Below, piece after piece: positions 14,671 to 22,796 of a stretch of 39,684 bases of DNA (positions are counted from its first letter, which is position 1; every line of letters begins with the position of its first letter). Made by a program: the position numbers and the translations under genes. The DNA comes from Waddlia sp964635295. GTDB taxonomy: Bacteria; Chlamydiota; Chlamydiia; Chlamydiales; Waddliaceae. The stretch covers positions 1-39,684 of the forward strand of contig CAZWOB010000016.1 in the NCBI GenBank assembly GCA_964635295.1. Direction: 5' to 3'. Below the pieces are notes generated by a model that searched no databases, had not been told where the DNA came from, and was given only the letters and a program-made list of their open reading frames with translations.

Positions 14671-16111
14671 TCATGATCGCTTCGACCTCATCTACCTCCT
14701 TGGGTGTTTCCCCAGACAGGTTAATGGGGTCTCCTTCAGTCACCACGATGTTGTCTTCGAGCCTGACTGCGATTCCCCGCCATTTGGGGTCGACAGTCTC
14801 GTCATCTTTTTTGATGTAGATGCCGGGCTCGATGGTGATTACCATCCCAGGTTCAAGTTTTACCTGTTTGTATGCTCCCTGATCCTTTTCCCCGCAGACA
14901 TCGTGAACGTCCATTCCCAGGAAATGTCCAATGGAATGGGGGAAGAACTGCCGATAGGTTTTTGCTTCGACAAGCTTGTCGACATTTCCTTTCATGATCC
15001 CCAATTCAACAAGTGATGCTGTCAGGAGTCGCGCGCAGTGGTCATGAATCTCCTCGATCGTTGCGCCTGAACGAGTTGCTTCTATCCCCGTTTTTTGTAC
15101 GTTGAGGACGATTTCGTAGATCGCTCGCTGTTCCGGAGTGAACCTTCCGGAAACAGGCCAGGTACGGGTGACATCGGCTCCTTGGTAGCCATATTCGCAG
15201 GCGGCATCGATTAAAACCAGGTCGCCGGGCTGTGCATAGGCGTTGTTGGCGACATAGTGTAAAATAGTTCCATTGGCCCCTGATGCGACAATGGATGGAT
15301 AGGCAACTCTCGGGGCTCCGCCTCGGGTAAATGCTGACTCGAGGCTGGCGCGGATCTCACCTTCGTTTCTTCCGCGAGCGTGTTTGGGATCCCTTTCCAT
15401 CATCTCTCGTGTCAGTTTTCCGTCCACCATTGCAGAGACGTGCCCTTTCCAGGTGATGATGTTTGCCTGTTTGAGCAGGGCGATCTCATAGGGCGTTTTG
15501 ACCAGGCGCAGCTTATGCACGCGATCGCTTACATCGACACACTCGACTCCTGTAGACTTCAGTATAGTCTGGATTTTTTCGTTTAGGGCAGTGTTGGCAA
15601 CGGCAGGGATAAAAAAGACTTTTTTCGCTTCTTTGCATACCGCTTCGATTGTGGCAGTCAGTTCGTCAGACGGGTGTGCGTGAGTGGCTTCGTAGTTTTT
15701 TTTGGCTCCTTCAGTTCCGGCGCGGTAGCCGGTCCATTGCTCTTTTTCGGGATCTCTAGGGCGGACAATGAGAGTGTATCTGCTGTATTCGATGATGGCG
15801 GCTGCATCCGGTTCGTCGAATCCAGTGAGATAGTAAAAGTCGCTTTCCTGCCGGAAGGGGAATTCAACGTCAAGGTTGCGGGTGAACTCCTTTCCGCCGG
15901 CGACAAGCAATGGAGCGTTAGAGGGGAGGTTGGCCATGAGCTCTTCACGTCGTTGTCGGTAGATTTTCGGGCGGTAGCGATCGGGACCGTTCCAGGGAAA
16001 TTCACTGACAAAATGATCGACTTTTCTTACTAGTTCAGGGGATCCGGGAAGGGATTCTCTCAGGATGGGAAGGGATTCTACTCTGGATTTTTCTTCAACA
16101 GTTGCTGCCAT
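14663..16111 (-). CDS. pepP: Xaa-Pro aminopeptidase (M24B)
   Basis: It removes N-terminal residues that precede proline. The pita-bread metallopeptidase domain is complete. Its ligands are D302 and D313 (L-I-D-A-A-C-E and G-A-D-V-T-R-T), H396 in P-H-S-I-G-H-F-L-G-M-D-V-H-D, E428 in T-I-E-P-G-I-Y, and E452 in V-R-L-E-D-N-I-V-V. This spacing matches E. coli PepP (D260/D271/H354/E383/E406). The protein has 482 residues, about 40 longer at the N-terminus than E. coli PepP. It has its own promoter (16141-16169) and is coupled to the DinB-like gene downstream. Confidence 0.95.
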   Translation of the reverse strand: MAATVEEKSRVESLPILRESLPGSPELVRKVDHFVSEFPWNGPDRYRPKIYRQRREELMANLPSNAPLLVAGGKEFTRNLDVEFPFRQESDFYYLTGFDEPDAAAIIEYSRYTLIVRPRDPEKEQWTGYRAGTEGAKKNYEATHAHPSDELTATIEAVCKEAKKVFFIPAVANTALNEKIQTILKSTGVECVDVSDRVHKLRLVKTPYEIALLKQANIITWKGHVSAMVDGKLTREMMERDPKHARGRNEGEIRASLESAFTRGGAPRVAYPSIVASGANGTILHYVANNAYAQPGDLVLIDAACEYGYQGADVTRTWPVSGRFTPEQRAIYEIVLNVQKTGIEATRSGATIEEIHDHCARLLTASLVELGIMKGNVDKLVEAKTYRQFFPHSIGHFLGMDVHDVCGEKDQGAYKQVKLEPGMVITIEPGIYIKKDDETVDPKWRGIAVRLEDNIVVTEGDPINLSGETPKEVDEVEAIMNG

Positions 16112-16140
16112 GATCGCCTCAATAGGTAAATAATAATTTT

Positions 16141-16169
16141 AATCTATCGAGGGTTGATGAAATTGTCAA
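16141..16169 (-). promoter_or_regulatory. pepP promoter
   Basis: A perfect -35 TTGACA (16169-16164) and TAGATT (16146-16141) are 17 bases apart on the minus strand, about 30 bases before the pepP ATG. A palindrome, ATATTTT-G-AAAATAT, overlaps its upstream edge. Confidence 0.65.
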
Positions 16170-16188
16170 TATTTTGAAAATATGATCA

Positions 16189-19100
16189 TCATGTTTGTCT
16201 TGGAAACATTTCGTTTGATTTGTCATTCAATGTTTTATCATCAGCAAGAGGTGATGTTGGGGATAGTGGAGAGGATGCACGAGGTTCAATTTGGCCTGTT
16301 GAGCGAGTGATACTTCGGATTCTTTGCTGTACGCTTTTTGGAGACTCGGAAAGCGCTCTTAATCTTGCAGGGTCTCCTCCCCCCTCATCGTTAAACGTGC
16401 GGTCGGATAATAGGTATCCAATATAAGTAAGGGGTGTTCCTCCTTCCTCTATCCCTTGGGCAAATGGTTCACGGTAGTTGCTATAAGAATTCCCTCCATT
16501 TCTGACTTTCAGTAAATCACCTGAGATCGGTGTATCTTTTCTAGGTAGATAATCTCTTTGTGCAAGTCTCGCTACGGGAGACAGTGAAAGTCCGGCGGTT
16601 ACTGCAACAGCTGCTTCTATGCTTCCAACTTGGTAGAGAGCTGAACCTACACGGTTGTATTGTTCGATTTTGGCGAAGACTTCTTTTCGACTTCGACTGT
16701 TATGGATGATATCGTTTGCAATTTGTAGTCCTGCTTCGTTGTTAAAAGTTGCTGCACTTTTGAAGCCGTATTCAGGGGCTGTTTTCAGACCGGGGATGGT
16801 TTTACCTGTTTTCTGACCGTCAGCACCTTTTTCAGCCTTAGGATCATTAGGAACATTAGGGTTTTCGTATGCGTCCCAATCCAGGTTTTCTTGTAGAGCG
16901 GAAGAGCGACTATGCAAGACGGCAAAAAGTTCATATTCCCGATTATCCAGATCTGGTGGTGTATGACCATTGGCCAACGCTACAGCGGAAGTATAGGATT
17001 GGCACATTGCGGAAAATACTGGTTCATATGCTTTCTGATCACCCTTGGGATCTTTTCTAGTAAGATACTCATTCAAACTTCCCGTAAGTTTAGCAAGCCT
17101 TGTGGTGCTGTCCTGCATGTCCTTAATGATATCGGCTATTTCTGATGATATGCTTTTAACCTGTTCTTCAAGTTTGCCAATTTGATCATCAAGACCTCCA
17201 ATATTGCTGTTCAATACTCGCCTTGCTTCTTCTAAACTGCCTTTGCCGTAGTTAGTAATATGCAGATCTCTTGTCTTTTCAAGGCTTTCTTTCTGTCCTG
17301 TAAGTCGCACCACATCTCTTTTAACTTGGGCACTCCATTCGCCTACTGCTTCTTGATCGTTTTTATCTATATCGTCTGGGACCGTTCCATCTCTTTCGAA
17401 GGCTTCCAATTGTTCAGTAAGGGTGGATAGCTCGTTAAGTTTCTCTATTGCATCTTCCATTCCTTTTTGGTCTGTGATAAATGTACTTTTCTGATCTTTC
17501 AAGCTCCTGATTTCTCCACGGAGCTCCATTGCTTGGGATCTTATATGTTCAATTTTAGCTCTTTTTACCTGTGTATACTTCATTTCCGAACTTATTGCAC
17601 TTTGGGTAACTTTAACAGCATCTTGAGGACTCATTTCCGATGTGACCCTATCCCCTGCCAGGCGGTCAATTTGTTCTCTCAATTCTGCTTTTACTCCCGG
17701 AGGTAGTTTTGCATCATTCAATACTCTAGTGGCTTCCGCTTTTACAGCTGCAGCATTTGTTTGTTTTGTTGCTGGGTCCAGGCGTCCTAAAGCTTTAGCC
17801 AGATCAGATAATCCCTCAGAAAATCGAGCTGCGGCTTTTTTCGGGTTCCCTTCATGTTTACTTACTTTTCTGTCGAGCTCATCCGTTGCTTTTTGGACAG
17901 ATCTATCGGTAATTTTCCCTTGGGCTTCAGCAGTTGCTCTCGCGCCTAAATGTGCAGCGGTCGCCATAATATCTCCATGAAATTCAGAAGGAATGGTCGT
18001 TAATATACCACTATCTAATATACTTCCAAGTACCTGTTCTTGAACTTCACGGGCATCTAAACCTTCTGTTGCGATCGAACTTCCAAGAGATGCAATTCCA
18101 TCTTTTAATATTTGTGCTTTCTCAGCTCCATTACCTTCTGATTTGGCTTTTGCGATGAATTGATCAATATTGCCTCTGATTCTACCTGAAGATGATTGAG
18201 GAGCCGTGCTGGATGAGGAGGCTTCTCTCGAGAGGTCAACACCGGAAGAGCGGGATCCCATTGATGGTGTTCCGGTACGTTGTCTCCTTAAAAATGGCGA
18301 GGATCTTGAGGAGGAAGGAATGTTTGGTGCTCTGGTCCAGGTAGTCGACCCTGTCCGACTAGAAGATGCATCTTGACTATCGGAAGGTGGTGTTGGCAAA
18401 GGTTTAGAAGGGGGGCTAGAGTCGCCAGGGGCCTTAGCATCCCGTTCCATGCCGATCTGTTGTTCGATCTTTTCAAACATTTTGCCGACCATATCAGGCA
18501 TTTTTCTCGTCGTATCCGCGGGTTTGTTTAATAATAATAGGCTTCCTGATTCAAGCACGCCACGTGACATAGTACTGGCTGCACCAGTGTGAAAACTACT
18601 AATTAATTCCTTTTCGGAAAGATCTTGCAAACGCTCCCCGTTTATGTTTCTAAGCTCAGGGTTTTGTTTGGCTACTGCCTTCATATGTTTGATGATCTGT
18701 TGCTGTCTCGCAACCGGATCTGATGGAGGCGGGCCGAATTTTGGCAGAGGTGCAGGAGTTTCAGTTGTGGGGGCAGCAGGTGCATGGTCTGCTGGCACCT
18801 CAGGCATTCCTTGGTATCTATTTTCCATCGAAGAGCTTTGCGTACCAGCATCTCCGCCAGGGCGTGGAAGCTTTCCAGCTATCGACTCAAGTAGAGCGGT
18901 TCCTTTTGATCCAAGGGCATCGACTATTGTCGGGTTCTTGAGAACATTGAGCTCAGCTGAGGTCAATTGATATGCCTGGGCTTTACTCTCAGAAATATGA
19001 GGGGGCCTACCGGAACTATAGTCATGAGAAATCCCCATTCTTTCCAAAAGGCCGGCAGCGCGTTCTTTATGTGTTTGAGTCTGCGGCTGCTTTACTCCAG

Positions 19101-19359
19101 TTCTCTCGGCAATATTACCCGCGCGAACAGCGCCTTTTCCTTCAGGTGGTTGTTCTGTGGCTGAATGTCTATCGCTTACTGAACCTGGAACCAATGATTG
19201 ATGATTAGCTCCGCCATGGATCGCTTGCTCGCTGACTCCCTTTAATTTTCCAGAATCTACTGCGTCTTTTTTTAGGTCTCCTCCTGTGGTGGCATCTGTT
19301 GGCTGCTGACCATATACTGGACCGGTTCCGCCTGAAGCGGCGTTATAATCATGACTCAT
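16189..19359 (-). CDS. Large candidate effector, coiled coil and Pro-rich
   Basis: This 1056-residue soluble protein belongs to no family I recognise. In order it has an N-terminus rich in G/T/Q/S (1-120) with two related S-H-D-Y motifs (residues 2-5 and 111-114); proline-rich stretches at about 188-214 and 315-327 that resemble SH3-ligand sequences; a Ser/Arg-rich linker (330-392); the domain shared with the 217-aa protein (394-474); and a long K/E/Q-rich coiled coil (about 596-760). A C-terminal domain (about 770-1030) follows, then a Ser/Pro tail. It has no signal peptide and no membrane segment. The size, modularity and low-complexity N-terminus suggest a type III effector, but no function is assigned. 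It is monocistronic with a strong promoter. Confidence 0.78.
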   Translation of the reverse strand: MSHDYNAASGGTGPVYGQQPTDATTGGDLKKDAVDSGKLKGVSEQAIHGGANHQSLVPGSVSDRHSATEQPPEGKGAVRAGNIAERTGVKQPQTQTHKERAAGLLERMGISHDYSSGRPPHISESKAQAYQLTSAELNVLKNPTIVDALGSKGTALLESIAGKLPRPGGDAGTQSSSMENRYQGMPEVPADHAPAAPTTETPAPLPKFGPPPSDPVARQQQIIKHMKAVAKQNPELRNINGERLQDLSEKELISSFHTGAASTMSRGVLESGSLLLLNKPADTTRKMPDMVGKMFEKIEQQIGMERDAKAPGDSSPPSKPLPTPPSDSQDASSSRTGSTTWTRAPNIPSSSRSSPFLRRQRTGTPSMGSRSSGVDLSREASSSSTAPQSSSGRIRGNIDQFIAKAKSEGNGAEKAQILKDGIASLGSSIATEGLDAREVQEQVLGSILDSGILTTIPSEFHGDIMATAAHLGARATAEAQGKITDRSVQKATDELDRKVSKHEGNPKKAAARFSEGLSDLAKALGRLDPATKQTNAAAVKAEATRVLNDAKLPPGVKAELREQIDRLAGDRVTSEMSPQDAVKVTQSAISSEMKYTQVKRAKIEHIRSQAMELRGEIRSLKDQKSTFITDQKGMEDAIEKLNELSTLTEQLEAFERDGTVPDDIDKNDQEAVGEWSAQVKRDVVRLTGQKESLEKTRDLHITNYGKGSLEEARRVLNSNIGGLDDQIGKLEEQVKSISSEIADIIKDMQDSTTRLAKLTGSLNEYLTRKDPKGDQKAYEPVFSAMCQSYTSAVALANGHTPPDLDNREYELFAVLHSRSSALQENLDWDAYENPNVPNDPKAEKGADGQKTGKTIPGLKTAPEYGFKSAATFNNEAGLQIANDIIHNSRSRKEVFAKIEQYNRVGSALYQVGSIEAAVAVTAGLSLSPVARLAQRDYLPRKDTPISGDLLKVRNGGNSYSNYREPFAQGIEEGGTPLTYIGYLLSDRTFNDEGGGDPARLRALSESPKSVQQRIRSITRSTGQIEPRASSPLSPTSPLADDKTLNDKSNEMFPRQT

Positions 19360-19402
19360 CTCTCAACCCTCATTATTTTCTTAATTATCATTACCTAGTA
19401 AT

Positions 19403-19432
19403 ATTATAACAATTTTTTGCAGTCATTATCAA
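19403..19432 (-). promoter_or_regulatory. Promoter of the large effector candidate
   Basis: TTGATA (19432-19427) and a perfect TATAAT (19408-19403) are 18 bases apart on the minus strand, giving a leader of about 35 bases to the ATG at 19359. The spacer ends AAATTGT, as at 14000-14007. Confidence 0.75.
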
Positions 19433-19501
19433 TAAATAAATTTAACTTCGAGATGATAAAAAATTATGTTTTATAATTAAAAGATTGTAAAGATGCGAAA
19501 A

Positions 19502-20509
19502 TTAGAGGTATTTGGTCTTTTTTAAGAACTGTTGAAGATGCCTCCCCAGCTCTGATTCCCGCAATTCTGAGAAACATTCATAGTAATATTGGAGATTTTC
19601 TTTGATTTTCTGGTTGAACTGATAGAGGGTGTCCCCAAAAAGGTGATGAAGGCCTAGCTGGATCTCTTCAAAGGATAAGCGCCATTTTTTTATCCAGGCA
19701 GGATCCATTGATCGGGGAAGAATCGAGTAGGCTTCTTCCAAAGCGACTTGGCTGTTTTCCATGAGGTCTTCAATCTCGACCTCTTCATCAGGTATCCAAC
19801 CCCAGGCAATCGCGAGATCGACAAGCATGCGCACAAAACGCTCCTGATATTCAGGGGTATAGGAAGGGGGCTCGAGCAAGACGATGAGGTGATCAGGTGA
19901 TAAGAAGGTCAAGGCGGCGGAAGCTGCGACCGGGTCGTTCGCCTTGAAAACCCTGTCCTTGTTCGTCTTAGCCCCACCGATCCAGAGGTCGCTGAATAGA
20001 AAGATCTGCGTCAGGCATAAAAGCGTGATGGAGAGATAGATGGTGACGTCGTCAGGGTTGGTAAACCCAAGGACCGCGCAAACGGCGCCGACAATGTAGC
20101 AAAGCACCCGCATGCGGTTGCTCCATTTGACCCGCTTTTCGAAGCGCTCTTCCGCGGCTTTTCTCTTCGATTTGATCTCGGTCAGCTGCTTGGTCAGCGC
20201 AGTTTTGATCGACGCGCATAATTTTTTAAGGACGGCGATCTCTTTCTGATCGTTCTGATGGTGCAGCTGGTAAAGGGTGCTGTCAATGACATAGAGATTG
20301 AGAAGCTTCTCTTCATCTTTCCCGGATTCAAGCAGTTCCCGGATCTTTTCCCCTACACTGATCTGGGTTTTTTTGATCAGGCCTAACGTTTGAGGGGCGT
20401 TCAGCGTTGAAGGTTTATGGGGAGGAACAGGGGAATGTTGCTGCGTTTGCCGTAGGTAAGCGATGATCTCTTTGCAAAAGTTCTCAATGCTTTCGTCAGG
20501 ACTTGGCAA
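19502..20509 (-). CDS. Bilobed-hydrophobic protein, Inc-like candidate
   Basis: The 335-residue protein has exactly two close hydrophobic segments (about residues 134-150 and 155-173) with a short N-P-D-D turn, flanked by long soluble helical regions. This is the bilobed topology of chlamydial inclusion-membrane proteins. It has no signal peptide and no recognised domain. Its start is probably TTG at 20509, overlapping the nqrE stop by 14 bases, with AAGAGG about nine bases upstream; no other start fits until deep in the protein. That makes it the last gene of the nqr operon. A conserved hypothetical protein next to nqr is therefore an equally good reading, with no link to the inclusion. Confidence 0.75.
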   Translation of the reverse strand: MPSPDESIENFCKEIIAYLRQTQQHSPVPPHKPSTLNAPQTLGLIKKTQISVGEKIRELLESGKDEEKLLNLYVIDSTLYQLHHQNDQKEIAVLKKLCASIKTALTKQLTEIKSKRKAAEERFEKRVKWSNRMRVLCYIVGAVCAVLGFTNPDDVTIYLSITLLCLTQIFLFSDLWIGGAKTNKDRVFKANDPVAASAALTFLSPDHLIVLLEPPSYTPEYQERFVRMLVDLAIAWGWIPDEEVEIEDLMENSQVALEEAYSILPRSMDPAWIKKWRLSFEEIQLGLHHLFGDTLYQFNQKIKENLQYYYECFSELRESELGRHLQQFLKKTKYL

Positions 20510-21221
20510 TGGGCGACGCCTCTTGTTCGATCACCGCAGCTTTTGCCTCTTCTGTTTCTTCTCCCCCCGAGGGGTTGGCGAGTTTGATCCCTGTAAATCC
20601 GGAAAAAGCCATCGACATCAGTCCGGTCGCGATAAACGTGATGCCCATCCCTTTAATCGCAGGTACTACGTTCGAGACCGCAAGCTTTTCCCGAATCGCT
20701 GCGATCAGGGCGATCGCCAGCCACCAACCAAGGCCAGAGCCGAAGACGTAGACAAGGTTGGGGAAAAAGGGGTAGTTTCTTGTCACGGCGAACAGGCAGG
20801 CGCCCAGGATCGCGCAGTTGACCGTGATCAACGGAAGGTACATCCCCAGGGACATGTAGAGCGCCGGAGAGACTTTTTCAATCACGATCTCCACAACTTG
20901 CACGAAAGCGGCGATCACGGAGATGAAGAGAAGGAATTCCAGGAAGTTCAAGTCGATGCCGGAGGCGTCGATGCCGAACACGCTTAGCCATGAGAGCGCG
21001 CCGGTCCCGGTGACGAAGCGGTGGACAAACCAGTTGAGGGTGCCTGCCATTGTCAAGACAAAGACAACAGCGACTCCCAGCCCGTTGGCGGTTTTCAGTC
21101 GGGACGAGCATGCCAGGTAGGTGCACATGCCCAGGAAGTTCGCCAGGAGGAAGTTTTCAATAAACACAGCCTGAATGAGCAGTCCAAAAAGGTTGATCGG
21201 TTCGTAGTTTGCCATCCACAT
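20496..21221 (-). CDS. nqrE: Na+-translocating NADH:quinone reductase subunit E
   Basis: This is a membrane subunit of the sodium-pumping NADH dehydrogenase. The 241-residue protein has six hydrophobic helices and the signature F-I-E-N-F-L-L-A-N-F-L-G-M-C-T-Y-L near the start, with its conserved cysteine. A second conserved cysteine lies in L-I-T-V-N-C-A-I-L-G-A. These paired cysteines of NqrD and NqrE hold an iron centre at the membrane midpoint. The C-terminal E/A-rich tail is longer than usual. The ATG at 21221 has GGAA seven bases upstream. It lies 18 bases after nqrD and overlaps the next gene. Confidence 0.96.
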   Translation of the reverse strand: MWMANYEPINLFGLLIQAVFIENFLLANFLGMCTYLACSSRLKTANGLGVAVVFVLTMAGTLNWFVHRFVTGTGALSWLSVFGIDASGIDLNFLEFLLFISVIAAFVQVVEIVIEKVSPALYMSLGMYLPLITVNCAILGACLFAVTRNYPFFPNLVYVFGSGLGWWLAIALIAAIREKLAVSNVVPAIKGMGITFIATGLMSMAFSGFTGIKLANPSGGEETEEAKAAVIEQEASPIAKS

Positions 21222-21239
21222 ATGATGATTCCTTCAACG

Positions 21240-21875
21240 TTACGGGTGATCTTCACCGCTGATGATGTTATATATCCAAATAAATCCTCCCAAAATAAAG
21301 AAAGCGGCCGGAGGACTGACCATTAATGCAAAATTTTCATATCCAAAAGGAGCGTCTGTTGTGGCGTACCAGCTCTGGGGAACGATCTGATGGCCGAGCA
21401 GCTGCCCGAAGCCGAAGAACTCCCGTATGGCGCCGACGGCGCAGATCACGATCATGTAGCCGGCTCCTGCTCCAAGTCCGTCCATAAAGGCGGGAAAGGG
21501 GGTGACGTTTTTCGCCATGCTCTCCGCTCTTCCCATTACAAGGCAGTTCGTGATGATCAGACCGACAAAGACGCTCATCACTTTGGAGAGGGGAAACATG
21601 TACGCTTTCAAAAATTGGTCGATGATCGTGACAAAAACGGAAATGATCGCAAGCTGCGTGATCATCCGGACGCTGTCCGGAGTGACATTACGCAACAGGG
21701 AGACGAAAAAGGAGGAACAGGCGGTGACAAAGGTCACAGACAGCCCCATCGTGATCGCGACCGACAACCGATTGGTGATCCCAAGCGCGGAACAGATTCC
21801 GAGAATGGCAACGAGAATCTGGTTGCTGTGCCAGAGTTGTTCTTTGAAATAGCTGACAGCTGTGGGTTTAGACAT
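21240..21875 (-). CDS. nqrD: Na+-translocating NADH:quinone reductase subunit D
   Basis: The 211-residue integral membrane subunit is homologous in fold to NqrE. It begins with a short soluble part, then L-V-A-I-L-G-I-C-S-A-L-G-I-T, with the first iron-ligand cysteine. A second cysteine sits in L-I-I-T-N-C-L-V-M-G-R-A-E. About six hydrophobic helices are visible. Its ATG directly follows the nqrC stop codon with no spacer, which implies translational coupling. Confidence 0.96.
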   Translation of the reverse strand: MSKPTAVSYFKEQLWHSNQILVAILGICSALGITNRLSVAITMGLSVTFVTACSSFFVSLLRNVTPDSVRMITQLAIISVFVTIIDQFLKAYMFPLSKVMSVFVGLIITNCLVMGRAESMAKNVTPFPAFMDGLGAGAGYMIVICAVGAIREFFGFGQLLGHQIVPQSWYATTDAPFGYENFALMVSPPAAFFILGGFIWIYNIISGEDHP

Positions 21876-22796
21876 CTATTGCGTCTCCGTTTTATCGTGA
21901 ATTTTAATAAAGAACGGCCGATAAGCGGCAAGGACGTCCCGATAGGCGTTCGTCACGCCGTTGCCTGTCAGCGTCGCTCCTGGCATGCCGTCCACGGCCG
22001 CCTCCGCTTTGGGAGAGGTTCCCAGAACTTCTGCAACTTTCCCTTTGACGACAGTGATCCCGACAGGAGCTGTCTTCTGGTTGATCTGCCCTTCCGAATT
22101 TGGTTGGAAGATCTTCTTGCCGTAGAACTCTTTTTGCCATGACTCTTCAGCAATGTTCGCGCCGAGTCCTGGTGTTTCTTTTTGTTCGTACCATGAGATG
22201 CCGATCACTGTCTCTCCGTCAGGTTCGACGGCGAGGTAGCCGTAGATGGCGTCCCAGAGCCCAAAGCCGTTCACAGGGATCACATACCCGATCGGCTGGG
22301 GATCTTCTCCCTTTCCATTGGTCGGGTTGGGGAGAATCTTGTAGATCAATTTTTCCGGTTGCCTGTAGTAACCGGACTTTTTGTAGTCGGCCAGATACTT
22401 CTCCTCGTCGATCCCCGCTTCTTTGAATGTTTCGGTTTTTCCTTTGCCATCGACCAAGGTAGGAATGAAGCGGTGCTTGTAGACGTCGAGGATCTCATTG
22501 CTGGTGGCGATGTCTTCTTCGGTGCCGGCAACCAGCCTGCCGTCTCCGGCGTATTTGGCGGGCACGTACTCCCCTTTGTCGTTTTGGATCTGAAAATAGC
22601 CTTCGTGGGTGAATACTCTGGCCGCGATCATCATCTGTTCACTTCTGTCAAGTTCCTGGGCAACTTCCTGAGGAACCCTCAAAGCGCTTGCCAGGACTGC
22701 CAGGACAAGGGCGCATACGAAACTGAGAATAACGACAAAGCCAATGACCTGAAGGTCTGAAGGCCCTCGATTAGGCTGCGGCTGCTGTTCTGACAC
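21876..22796 (-). CDS. nqrC: Na+-translocating NADH:quinone reductase subunit C
   Basis: This subunit carries covalently bound FMN on its periplasmic domain. There is a single N-terminal membrane helix (about residues 14-38 from this start) and then a soluble FMN-binding domain. The flavin attachment motif is D-G-M-P-G-A-T-L-T, with the likely modified threonine at residue 277; the residue before G-A-T is proline rather than the usual serine. I start it at GTG 22796 because AGGAGA lies seven bases upstream; the longer frame from 22859 would overlap nqrB by 89 bases. From the GTG the product has 306 residues and overlaps nqrB by 26 bases. Confidence 0.93.
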   Translation of the reverse strand: MSEQQPQPNRGPSDLQVIGFVVILSFVCALVLAVLASALRVPQEVAQELDRSEQMMIAARVFTHEGYFQIQNDKGEYVPAKYAGDGRLVAGTEEDIATSNEILDVYKHRFIPTLVDGKGKTETFKEAGIDEEKYLADYKKSGYYRQPEKLIYKILPNPTNGKGEDPQPIGYVIPVNGFGLWDAIYGYLAVEPDGETVIGISWYEQKETPGLGANIAEESWQKEFYGKKIFQPNSEGQINQKTAPVGITVVKGKVAEVLGTSPKAEAAVDGMPGATLTGNGVTNAYRDVLAAYRPFFIKIHDKTETQ

